The position numbers and the translations under genes are program-made. Positions 33,174 through 40,596 of a DNA stretch of 40,855 nucleotides are shown here, piece by piece (within the stretch, counting starts at the first letter, position 1; each line of letters begins with the position of its first letter). The stretch comes from Pseudovibrio brasiliensis. GTDB taxonomy: Bacteria > Pseudomonadota > Alphaproteobacteria > Rhizobiales > Stappiaceae. Location: contig NZ_CP074131.1 of NCBI RefSeq assembly GCF_018282095.1, positions 1-40,855 on the forward strand, given 5' to 3'. The notes beneath the pieces were generated by a model. That model was not told where the DNA came from and did no database searches. It was given only the letters and a program-made list of their open reading frames with translations.

Positions 33174-33371
33174 ATGGGTTACGTTGAACCACGTTTGATA
33201 GCTTTGGGCCCTCCCCGGAATCATAAGTCCGGTTTGCGTTCGCAACCTTACCTTTTTCAAGGTGAGTTGATCTCTTTACCAGCAGTTCAAGGAGTTGCTG
33301 ATCTGGCTTACAGCCCATGTGATGGATTGTTTGCCCATGAGTGGGACTTGATGTCCGACTACGACGATTAA
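33174..33371 (+). CDS. Small protein of unknown function, divergent from repressor
   Basis: A 65-aa frame with AGGGAGA just before the ATG and a candidate promoter upstream. The sequence (MGYVEPRLIALGPPRNHKSG, VADLAYSPCDGLFAHEWDLM) contains no helix-turn-helix, so it is not a Cro homologue that I can recognise. The acidic end SDYDD is typical of small soluble proteins. Its position opposite the repressor suggests an early or regulatory gene. Confidence 0.5.
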   Translation: MGYVEPRLIALGPPRNHKSGLRSQPYLFQGELISLPAVQGVADLAYSPCDGLFAHEWDLMSDYDD

Positions 33372-33405
33372 TTTTTATCGAAAAAGCGGGATTGCCCGTT
33401 TGTGC

Positions 33406-33437
33406 CGTTCAAAACTGGTTTTGAGCGATAGCTTTTT
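33406..33437 (+). terminator. Candidate terminator/attenuator before second repC
   Basis: CGTTCAAAAC pairs with GTTTTGAGCG (33406-33427, one G-T pair, tight loop), followed by ATAGC and five Ts. A further GCCT-GAATTT-AGGC hairpin with TTTT follows at about 33441-33458. On the minus strand CGGG-CAAT-CCCG-CTTTTT (33381-33399) also resembles a terminator. Confidence 0.5.
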
Positions 33438-33670
33438 AGTGCCTGAATTTAGGCTTTTGCGTGTGATGGACGCACTCAAGTGACAGGGAAAGTTGAGTTG
33501 TGCGGCCGTCAATTTCCGCTGGGATTATAGAATGATTAATGGGATAGAGCGTTTGCTGCGAGCAAGCTGGCAGCAAATACAAGTAATTTATAGCACACCG
33601 CTTATGATCCGGGGTGTGTGTGGCGATCAATGGAGCCTGAAGACTTCTTTTGCGCAAAAGCTTAAGGAGG
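33438..33670. other. Spacer before second repC, resembling the repB-repC spacer
   Basis: It holds GCCTGA...TAGGC plus a T-run, then TTTCCGCTGGGATTATA, similar in order to GCCTGA...TTAGGC plus T-run and TTTCGCTGGATTATG in the spacer at 40730-40790. This suggests that the second repC was copied together with its upstream control region. No counter-transcribed RNA promoter is convincing. The strong binding site AAGGAGG is at 33664-33670. Confidence 0.45.
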
Positions 33671-33676
33671 GCGATC

Positions 33677-34909
33677 TTGGCTGAGGCTATCGCAAGTTTC
33701 CGCCGTTTAACGCCTAAAATGTTGCATTCTCAGAAGCTGGCTCAGGCTGATGACGTTGTTAAGACGACCAAGGCCTCTGTTGCAATGGCACTGAAGAAAG
33801 CAGCACCTGCTTTAGGTATTAACGGCACGACCTACCATATCCTGGATATCTTGATTGGGCTGACACGCGCAGAGGATTGGAGTGTTGAACGTCGCCCTCT
33901 GGTTGCTATTTCTAATGAGAAACTCGCCCAATACGTTGCACGCTCAACCCGAACTGTAGTGCGTTCTATACGTAAGCTGGTTGAGGCCGGAATCCTTGCT
34001 TACCATGATAGCCCAACGGGTCGCCGGTTTATTCATCGTGGATCTGATGGTGAGATCGAGCGTGGTTTTGGACTCGACTTTTCTCCTGCAAGACAACGCG
34101 TAGAAGAGCTGTTTAAGATTGGTGCTGACTTTGCGGCCGCTTTGGCTGTTGTGAAGGAAGCGCGTCGAGCAATCACATCATGTTTGCGCCGCCTTGCTGA
34201 CATGAGCGCATTGGCCCAGCAAGAAGGCTTGGACTTCTCTGAGTTGGATCAGCAATCAAAAGTAATTGCTAATGCGAATATGGATCCTCTGCAGAAGGCG
34301 GAGGCATTGCAGATGCTTTGTGAGGTCGGCTTGAACCTGCTGGCACCGGATGAGCAATGTGAGGTAAGCAGTGCAACAGAAATGTCAGGTGCGGGTGACA
34401 TGCATGGCAGCTCTTATAATAATACAAACCCTCAAGACTCAGAAAAAAGTAATCAGGGTCCTCTCAAAGCTACGGAATGCCGCCGCCATCCGAAGGCTTT
34501 TGAAGATAATAGTTTAGCGCATGCCAAATGTGAGCCAATTCCCGCAGCACATGAGAGATCGCTCAATAATTTGTCGATCAGTCAACTGGCAAGCGCGTTG
34601 CCAGAGACCCAATCTGCTCTGGGAGTCTCACTTCAGTCCTGGGCTGATTTAAACAATATTTGTGAAGATTTAAGGCTCCTGATTGGGCTTTCACCTTCAG
34701 GTTGGCAAACAGCTGTTACCATTTTAGGCAAGCCATTTGCCGGAGCTATCCTAGCAGTCACGGCTGAAAAAGTAATGCGAAACTCCGCAGGAATTAGCCG
34801 ACCGGCTGGCTATTTCCGTGCCTGCGTTGAACGTGCGCATACCGGGGAGTTGTACCTGCATAGATCTATTTTTGGACTGGTTCAATCGAGCAGTAAACAG
34901 CTGAATTAG
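33677..34909 (+). CDS. repC: Second RepC-type replication initiator
   Basis: About 410 aa, homologous along its length to the protein at 1-1275. By eye roughly three quarters of residues match over the first 115 (SFRRLTPKML, MALKKAAPALGI, HILDILIGLT, ISNEKLAQYVARSTRTV, SPTGRRFIHRG). The middle linker differs, and the C-terminal block is again conserved (GYFRACVERA). I choose TTG 33677 because AAGGAGG lies 6 bases upstream; the upstream in-frame TTG would place this site inside the gene. No repA or repB adjoins it; an XRE-controlled region and an unknown gene flank it instead. It could be a second, separately regulated initiator or a remnant of plasmid fusion. The frame is intact. Confidence 0.93.
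   Translation: MAEAIASFRRLTPKMLHSQKLAQADDVVKTTKASVAMALKKAAPALGINGTTYHILDILIGLTRAEDWSVERRPLVAISNEKLAQYVARSTRTVVRSIRKLVEAGILAYHDSPTGRRFIHRGSDGEIERGFGLDFSPARQRVEELFKIGADFAAALAVVKEARRAITSCLRRLADMSALAQQEGLDFSELDQQSKVIANANMDPLQKAEALQMLCEVGLNLLAPDEQCEVSSATEMSGAGDMHGSSYNNTNPQDSEKSNQGPLKATECRRHPKAFEDNSLAHAKCEPIPAAHERSLNNLSISQLASALPETQSALGVSLQSWADLNNICEDLRLLIGLSPSGWQTAVTILGKPFAGAILAVTAEKVMRNSAGISRPAGYFRACVERAHTGELYLHRSIFGLVQSSSKQLN
34393..34460. other. Origin-like AT-rich motif inside second repC
   Basis: GCGGGTGACAT followed by the 21-base run at 34413-34433 that is identical to 767-787. Two intact copies imply either two potential origins or selection on DNA rather than protein here. Confidence 0.5.
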
Positions 34910-34931
34910 GCGACATGATGGGGATGCAGAT

Positions 34932-35531
34932 ATGGCCAAACCGCAAAACAGGCGCAGACGGCGCGCGAGTAAACGGGTTCATGGCGTGCCAAGACGCGCA
35001 AATGGGCGACTTTCCACCTCTAAGGCAGCAATAACAGCACGACAGAAAATGGATCAGGCAGATGTTTTGTCGGTTGCGATTTCGGCACGCAAACGTCACT
35101 ATGGATTATCATCTAAGGATGCGACATCTGTTTTTGCTGGATCCCTTATTGGTCGGCTCAAGTTGAATGACCTGCTAGATGCAGCTGAGTTTGACTCTGC
35201 CTGTTGGTTGCTTGAATGCTACAATCGCAATGCTTGGGCAATTGGTTCTCCAGCATATGTTCATCAAGCACCAGAAGGATCCGGAGCAGGAGCAAACTGT
35301 GAAGATGCTCGCACTGTCTTGGCGCACAAGGTAATCCGCAGGTGGGAGAAAATTACGAGCCTTTTAAATCAGTTTTGTTTGAATTCTGGTCGCAATATCC
35401 TTGCTGCTGTGTTGGCGGCGGTTTTGGAAGATCGACTTCTTGAAGCATCTGAACAAGGTGTTCGAGATGTTCGGGAAGGATTGCAATGTCTAACCAGGCT
35501 CCGCCGTGGTCAGGTAAGGCTGTCCGCGTAG
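34932..35531 (+). CDS. Unknown basic protein after second repC
   Basis: A 199-aa protein starting 22 bases after repC, probably cotranscribed. The N-terminal 40 residues are very basic (MAKPQNRRRRRASKRVHGVP, RRANGRLSTSK), as in nucleic-acid-binding tails. The rest is soluble and mostly helical (DATSVFAGSLIGRLKLNDLL, DSACWLLECYNRNAWAIGSP). I recognise no family or catalytic motif. Position suggests a replication accessory or regulatory role, but this is a guess. The binding site is weak (GGGGATGCAG). It ends six bases before the convergent resolvase gene. Confidence 0.65.
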   Translation: MAKPQNRRRRRASKRVHGVPRRANGRLSTSKAAITARQKMDQADVLSVAISARKRHYGLSSKDATSVFAGSLIGRLKLNDLLDAAEFDSACWLLECYNRNAWAIGSPAYVHQAPEGSGAGANCEDARTVLAHKVIRRWEKITSLLNQFCLNSGRNILAAVLAAVLEDRLLEASEQGVRDVREGLQCLTRLRRGQVRLSA

Positions 35532-35536
35532 TTTAC

Positions 35537-36088
35537 TCAAAGCTTTACTTTATAGACGGTCCCGCGGGAGATACCTAATTCACGTGCTATTGTCGTTGGG
35601 CTTTGTCCGGCGGCAAGCCGTGTTCTTATCTCCTCTTTATTGATCTTTGCAGGACGACCTTTGTAAACGCCTCTTGCTTTGGCCGCGGCAATACCTTCAG
35701 CCTGACGTTCTCTGCGCAAGTTGGTCTCAAACTCGGCGAACACTCCGAGCATATCGAAGAAGGCTTTACCTGCTGCGGTAGACGTGTCGACAGGTTGCTC
35801 TGTCGCATAAAGATGAGCGCCTTTGTCCTGCAGTTTTTGCACGATAACCTGCAGGTCGTGCATAGAACGTGCAAGTCGATCGATGCGCGTGACCACCAAA
35901 GTCTCTCCAGGATGAATGAAATCGAGGATTGTCTTCAATTCTGCGCGTTCTTTGAGTGAGTTCCCACTTTTCTGTTCTGAGCGGATCAGCTGACAGCCAG
36001 CTGCCTTCAACGCAAGAATTTGTGTTTCGATGTTTTGATCAGTGGAAGAGGTCCGTGCATAGCCAAGACGAGATGTTGATTTGTTCAT
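35537..36088 (-). CDS. Serine resolvase (TnpR/resolvase family)
   Basis: A 183-aa site-specific recombinase. The catalytic serine motif is YARTSSTDQN with Ser14 as the likely nucleophile. TLVVTRIDRLARSMHDLQ is the conserved arginine motif. EFETNLRRERQAEGIAAAKA and a C-terminal helix-turn-helix (SPTTIARELGISRGTVYKV) complete the standard resolvase layout at the usual length. A near-palindromic 28-mer 90 bases upstream of its start fits its crossover site. There is no transposase nearby, so multimer resolution of this plasmid is the likely job. A role in fibre switching cannot be excluded. Confidence 0.92.
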   Translation of the reverse strand: MNKSTSRLGYARTSSTDQNIETQILALKAAGCQLIRSEQKSGNSLKERAELKTILDFIHPGETLVVTRIDRLARSMHDLQVIVQKLQDKGAHLYATEQPVDTSTAAGKAFFDMLGVFAEFETNLRRERQAEGIAAAKARGVYKGRPAKINKEEIRTRLAAGQSPTTIARELGISRGTVYKVKL

Positions 36089-36217
36089 TTTGGGTATGCC
36101 GTAGACCTTTTGTGTTCACTAATGTCAAATATATCCAAAATAGACAAATCTCAAAGAAGATTTTGTGTTCAAACAAGACGGCACTATGAGTATACCCATA
36201 ATGCCGCTTTACTACTG
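36089..36217. other. Candidate res recombination site
   Basis: The 28-base segment 36179-36206 is an imperfect palindrome (12 of 14 pairs match) centred on GTATAC, with outer arms CGGCA and TGCCG. A further TATGCCG is at 36096-36102, and TTTTGTGTTCA is directly repeated at 36108-36118 and 36161-36171. Total span of about 115 bases, with the palindrome distal to the resolvase gene, matches a three-subsite res with crossover site I far from tnpR. Confidence 0.55.
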
Positions 36218-37474
36218 TTAAGCTTTTAGGATTTGCTCTTGCAGCAACCGACTTCGGGTTTCGATAATTTTATGAACTCGGGATAAGATCGGGTGTGTAA
36301 TCCCATTTTCTGACAGTTCGCTCATCAATGTTGTTGCGGCAGGATAGATCTTTTGCGCGAGCTTGCTCAGTTCTGAGCTCAGTAGTTTTTGTGCAGCCCT
36401 GGTTTCCGGGACTAAGGCCTGCCAGTTCTTTAGCTGAAGTGTATCAGCTTTATCCCGGCCTCCAATTTTCATTGCCATTTTTTTTGCCAGGCGCGGATAG
36501 GCCGTTGTGCAGATCACATCATAAAGTGGTGCAAGATCAGGTGTCGACGAGCCATACAAAAGTGCATAGTTTTTGGCGTGAGCATCCGCATTTCCCACCA
36601 GGTAGTGGTAGATCAACAAACGTTGGAATGTGAGCCGATCAGCTGCGGGCCGACGCGTATGCGCCTGGATGAGTGCCTGGGCTTTTGCAGTGCCAGGGCC
36701 GCCTTCTTGCTCGTACTTCAGCTCAGGAGCAATGCTCAGTGCCTGGCAAAAATCTTCCTGGTGGAGTTTTTGGATAGTACCATCTGATTGATACTGGCGA
36801 TCGTAGCGTTCGACCAAAATGTAAGGTGTATCGCCGGCAAGCCCTCGGGTGACCTTTGGTGCGTCAAAACCTAAACGGTGTGCCAGGGTCATACAGAACA
36901 ACTCGTTCTCAACCGTGCCCTCCAGGCCTTCAATGAATGGCTTGAGAATATGGGTCGTTGGTCGACCATCTCGGGGCAAAATGATTTGGCCATCCTGTAC
37001 AGCAACAGCCAATTTATCTTGTGCCCCAGCCAAAGACAGACGGACCCCCTGCTCTCCTCCCAACAACGGTCTATCTCGTAAAACATGCAGCACGTCAGTG
37101 AGCTGTTCAGTGCTGAGGGTTTCGGCCTCTTCAATCAAAAACTCTGGAAGTGATTGGCCCTGTGGGACGAGTGAAAGTGCCCCAGCGCACTCTCCGCCAA
37201 TAATCTCCAAAAGGCCGAAAGCGTTTTGCTCTGATACACCCAGAGCAGCTGCCAGTCGCCTGCGCGCGCGCTCATCCGGCAAAAGACCAGAAAAAAAGGG
37301 ACGAGCGACAAAATCATCGTAAGGCTGTTCGCGCAGCGGCATACTGATGGAGATAACTGGCCCTGAGATCTGCAGATAGTCGGGATCATATGTAAACTGA
37401 AGTGTACCCTCCGGACTTTGCACCAACGTCCCTGCGAGAGTTTCGTGGAGATAAACATCCAGAGTTCGGCTCAT
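36218..37474 (-). CDS. hipA: HipA kinase toxin
   Basis: A 418-aa Ser/Thr kinase of the HipA family. In E. coli it phosphorylates glutamyl-tRNA synthetase and stops growth. The N-terminal HipA_N region includes FFSGLLPDERARRRLA. The kinase core has SLAGAQDK at 147-154 (the regulatory P-loop segment), HILKP at 175-179, NADAHAKN at 295-302 with catalytic Asp297, and LAPLYDV with Asp319 as metal ligand. All key residues are present, so it should be active. It overlaps hipB by four bases, the normal antitoxin-first operon. On a plasmid it would act as a stability module. Confidence 0.94.
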   Translation of the reverse strand: MSRTLDVYLHETLAGTLVQSPEGTLQFTYDPDYLQISGPVISISMPLREQPYDDFVARPFFSGLLPDERARRRLAAALGVSEQNAFGLLEIIGGECAGALSLVPQGQSLPEFLIEEAETLSTEQLTDVLHVLRDRPLLGGEQGVRLSLAGAQDKLAVAVQDGQIILPRDGRPTTHILKPFIEGLEGTVENELFCMTLAHRLGFDAPKVTRGLAGDTPYILVERYDRQYQSDGTIQKLHQEDFCQALSIAPELKYEQEGGPGTAKAQALIQAHTRRPAADRLTFQRLLIYHYLVGNADAHAKNYALLYGSSTPDLAPLYDVICTTAYPRLAKKMAMKIGGRDKADTLQLKNWQALVPETRAAQKLLSSELSKLAQKIYPAATTLMSELSENGITHPILSRVHKIIETRSRLLQEQILKA

Positions 37475-37695
37475 ATACCCTCTCCCCTCCCAGTGATTTG
37501 GACGCTCAATCCAAGCGTCTCGAGAACAGCAAAAACCAAGCCGATCCGGCTGGTTTCTTTGCCGTGTTCCAATTCGCGCAGAAAACGCGGGCCTACGCCA
37601 GACAAGGCAGCAAGCTGTTCTTGTGTCAGATTTTGCTGTTTGCGTGCTTCTCGGATCAGCTTACCTAACGAGTTCGTATCGGATACATCAGCCAT
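37471..37695 (-). CDS. hipB: HipB antitoxin
   Basis: A 74-aa XRE-type protein that binds HipA and represses the operon. The helix-turn-helix is IREARKQQNLTQEQLAALSG followed by VGPRFLRELEHGKETSRIGL. The ATG at 37695 is chosen because AAAGGGAC lies just upstream on the minus strand. The earlier in-frame ATG would put the operator inside the gene. It ends with the short beta-strand tail LSVQITGRGEGI. Confidence 0.92.
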   Translation of the reverse strand: MADVSDTNSLGKLIREARKQQNLTQEQLAALSGVGPRFLRELEHGKETSRIGLVFAVLETLGLSVQITGRGEGI

Positions 37696-37700
37696 TTTCG

Positions 37701-37812
37701 TCCCTTTCGGGATGATATTATCACAGCAGAGCATTATTGGGAAGAAAAGATCCCGATCGGGACGTAATCAAGAACAACACCTCGCGATCTGCCATAAAGA
37801 TCCCGATCAGGA
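37701..37812. promoter_or_regulatory. Three evenly spaced HipB operator candidates
   Basis: TCCCTTTCGGGA (37701-37712), TCCCGATCGGGA (37751-37762) and TCCCGATCAGGA (37801-37812) begin exactly 50 bases apart. The first overlaps the hipB ribosome binding site. E. coli HipB binds TATCC-N8-GGATA; the motif here is a shorter TCCC-N4-GGGA. Even spacing suggests cooperative binding on one helix face. Confidence 0.65.
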
Positions 37813-38076
37813 TGTTTTGACTACCTTTAGAATCGGATAATGCTTGTATGTTGGCCGATTCTGCGGGCTGGCTTTTGAAGTTGGATCCTGCGCGAAACCA
37901 CTTCGCGTGAAATGTTTTCCATCCCTTATTTCTAAAGTAATCTCAGTTGAATGTTTACATTTGTGACGACAATAATATTAATTAAAACAATAGGTTATAA
38001 CAAAATTATTGGGCTGATGGTGCTGAGGTAAGTGTGGTCGGATCTGTGCGTTAAACATTCGTTAACCAAGCAATCG

Positions 38077-38106
38077 TTGACTTCCGGACCGGAAGTGCTG
38101 AATATT
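38077..38106 (+). promoter_or_regulatory. repA promoter with palindromic operator
   Basis: TTGACT (38077-38082) and AATATT (38101-38106) are separated by 18 bases. The perfect palindrome ACTTCCGGACCGGAAGT (38080-38096) overlaps the -35 and fills most of the spacer. In repABC plasmids RepA, helped by RepB, represses the operon through a palindrome between -35 and -10, as here. A looser GTTAA...TTAAC repeat lies at 38050-38066. Confidence 0.6.
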
Positions 38107-38137
38107 TTCTGAATTCCTATTTAATTTAAAAATTCGG

Positions 38138-39502
38138 ATGAATTCGGAAATGGACGCAGAGACCTTGGAACACGGCACAATGCTAGCTCAGATGAAAGCT
38201 GATCACAAGGCGCTGTCCAGTACCTTGACGGCTCTGGCCCAGTCCCAGTTTCCACCCAAAGCCGAAAAAATTCTGCGCAAATTTCCAGCCTCAGAAGCGG
38301 CGGCCTACCTGGGCATTACGCCTCGTTATCTGGCGTTGTCTGCTGACGAAATGGGGTTGGAGATTGAAAAGGTTGGCCGCGGAGAACGTCGGTTCTATGC
38401 GCTTGAGCAGATGGGTGAGATACGCGCTTATCTGGCAGAGAAAGCTGGCGATGATATCGCAAAAGCAACCTTTTATGATCCGCGTCGCAAAGAAGATGAA
38501 GATCTGCAGATCATTGCCTGCTCTAACTTTAAAGGCGGTTCTGCTAAAACCTGCACATCAGTTCATTTAGCTCAATACCTGGCACTACAGGGATACCGTG
38601 TATTGCTGGTTGATCTGGATCCGCAAGGCTCCGCCTCTTCCATGCTCGGGGTGGTGCCTGAACTGGTTCCGGAAGAAGAGTCCTTGTTTGCAGCCATTCG
38701 CTACAAAGACCCAGCTCCGCTAAGTGATGTTGTACAGAAAACCTACTTCGCCAATCTGGATCTGGCAGTTGGCAGTCCGTTCTTAACAGAGTGGGAGTTC
38801 TTTGCACCGCATTACGCCACGCTGGCAGGACAAGAAGAGCCAGGCATTCGCAACCGGATTGCGGACATTGAAGATGAGCGAAAGCAAAAAGGGATCTCCA
38901 ATGCGCGTTTGCGTGAGCTGGAAGATGAACTGAACCGTGAGCACGCCGCGCTATCCGATTGTTTGCAGCGCAAACTATACTTCACACGGCTGCAGCTTGC
39001 GTTTGAAGATGTGGAAGCAGATTATGATGTGATCATCTGTGATACGCCGCCAAGCCTGGGCTACCTTTCCAATGCAGCTTCGTTTGCAGCTGATCATCTT
39101 CTTGTCACCATTCATCCTCAGTGGATCGATTGTGAGTCCATGGCTCAATATCTAGCTACGTCCATCGCACACAACGAATTCTTTGAGAGTACAGTGGCAA
39201 GGCAACTGGGGCCTGAATATCTGGTACCCAAGACACTACAGTACCTGATCACCCGGCATGATAACACCAGCCGGCCTGAAACGGATGTGGTGACGATGTT
39301 GCGCAGTCAGTTGCAAAACGTACTGACTAATACGATGCTGCGCAGCTCCGCTATTGCGGAGGCTGGTAACGTTCAGCAGACCCTTTATGAAGCTGACCGC
39401 TCCAACTTCAACGGCAAAACGTATGATCGTGCGTTGGATTCACTCAACAAAGTCAACCAGGAAGTGGAAGAGATCCTCAAAACCTATTGGGGCCGCTCAT
39501 GA
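38138..39502 (+). CDS. repA: RepA partition ATPase (ParA family)
   Basis: A 454-aa ParA-type ATPase that segregates plasmid copies and represses the operon. The N-terminal DNA-binding part holds FPASEAAAYLGITPRYLALS (about residues 50-70). The deviant Walker A motif is KGGSAKT at 132-138. VDLDPQGSASSML follows, and the Walker B-like VIICDTPPS is at about 298-306. Length is typical (about 400-455 aa). ATG 38138 has no clear binding site; ATG 38150 is an alternative. It overlaps repB by four bases. Confidence 0.95.
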   Translation: MNSEMDAETLEHGTMLAQMKADHKALSSTLTALAQSQFPPKAEKILRKFPASEAAAYLGITPRYLALSADEMGLEIEKVGRGERRFYALEQMGEIRAYLAEKAGDDIAKATFYDPRRKEDEDLQIIACSNFKGGSAKTCTSVHLAQYLALQGYRVLLVDLDPQGSASSMLGVVPELVPEEESLFAAIRYKDPAPLSDVVQKTYFANLDLAVGSPFLTEWEFFAPHYATLAGQEEPGIRNRIADIEDERKQKGISNARLRELEDELNREHAALSDCLQRKLYFTRLQLAFEDVEADYDVIICDTPPSLGYLSNAASFAADHLLVTIHPQWIDCESMAQYLATSIAHNEFFESTVARQLGPEYLVPKTLQYLITRHDNTSRPETDVVTMLRSQLQNVLTNTMLRSSAIAEAGNVQQTLYEADRSNFNGKTYDRALDSLNKVNQEVEEILKTYWGRS

Positions 39503-40596
39503 ACGACAAGCGTAAGAAAAACAAAAGCAAGCTCAGTGCAATTATGACCGGCAATAATGCTGGTGCTGCGCGAACTCCTGAACCGGAACCAACGGAGACC
39601 CGCCCGAAGCCGCGCGAGAAAAGTGCGGTTGGCCGGCTCGGTGCTGCTCTGCATTCGCTCACAGAACAGCGGGCAGACCCGGTGGACCCAAGTCTTATCA
39701 TCAAGAATTTAGACGCTAAGTTGCTCCTTCCCTCTTTGGCGATGGACCGCGCGTTTGAGCTGGTTGATGAAGAACTGGATAGTCTCGTCGATAGCATTCG
39801 CAACAATGGGCAGCAGGTTCCTGTGTTGGTGCGCCCTCACCCTGAGCGCGATGGGTTTTATCAAATTGCCTACGGGCATCGTCGCGTAAAAGCCTGTCAA
39901 AAGCTCGATATAGCCGTGCGCGCAGTTGTTGAGGAAATGAGTGATGAGCAACTTGTTATCGCTCAGGGCAAAGAAAATGAAGAACGTAAAAACCTGACTT
40001 ACATTCAGCAATGCTTCTTCGCAGCACAGCTCAGCAAAACATTTACGCGCGAAGTGGTGGCTGCTGCTGTGGGAGCAGGTGATAAAACCCGTGTATCAAA
40101 GCTCACCAGCATCATTCGCCGTGTGCCGAACGATCTTATTGAATCCGTTGGCTCTGCACCGGGAATTGGCCGTGTAAAATGGGAAGCTGTGGCAAAGGCA
40201 TGCGAGATTGATGGCGTGGCGACACGCCTGCGCAAAAGCTTGTCCAGCTTAAAGAGCTCAGGGAAATGGGAAGCGATGGCAAGCGCAGATCGTTTCGCCT
40301 GGCTACACGATTCCGCTGTTGCTGTTGAGGTCGTAGATGGAAAGTTATCCCCCTCGGATGCTGATGCGATAAAATCCCGAGCCAAGGGAGCCAATGCTAA
40401 GGCAGTCCTACTGAGTTCTGAGGATGGGAAACCTCTGGTCGAAACTCGTGGTGCACGTACATTCAAGATCGTCTGGTCTGATGATGCGCAAGCTGCGGCG
40501 TTCTCGCAGTTCTTGAGTGCAAAGATGGAAACGCTGCTCGAAGAGTTTAAGCGTGAAGAGACACAGCGTCAGGATAAGGTGGAGGAAAACTCATGA
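39499..40596 (+). CDS. repB: RepB centromere-binding protein (ParB family)
   Basis: A 365-aa ParB-type protein that binds parS and stimulates RepA. The ATG at 39499 overlaps the repA stop (ATGA); an upstream TTG is less likely. The N-terminus is basic and flexible. The ParB core has VLVRPHPERDGFYQIAYGHR with YGHRR at 125-129 and KENEERKNLTYIQQCFFAAQ at about 157-176. A helix-turn-helix region (EVVAAAVGAGDKTRVSKLTS) and a C-terminal dimerisation helix follow. It lies directly upstream of the structured spacer leading to repC across the junction. Confidence 0.95.
   Translation: MNDKRKKNKSKLSAIMTGNNAGAARTPEPEPTETRPKPREKSAVGRLGAALHSLTEQRADPVDPSLIIKNLDAKLLLPSLAMDRAFELVDEELDSLVDSIRNNGQQVPVLVRPHPERDGFYQIAYGHRRVKACQKLDIAVRAVVEEMSDEQLVIAQGKENEERKNLTYIQQCFFAAQLSKTFTREVVAAAVGAGDKTRVSKLTSIIRRVPNDLIESVGSAPGIGRVKWEAVAKACEIDGVATRLRKSLSSLKSSGKWEAMASADRFAWLHDSAVAVEVVDGKLSPSDADAIKSRAKGANAKAVLLSSEDGKPLVETRGARTFKIVWSDDAQAAAFSQFLSAKMETLLEEFKREETQRQDKVEENS

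Noticed and set aside
8676-36088. Invertible fibre switch (Gin/Cin or shufflon type) driven by the serine recombinase
   Set aside because: All fibres are in the same direction, none is a broken or promoterless tip, I see no inverted recombination sites, and the recombinase has its own res-like site beside it.
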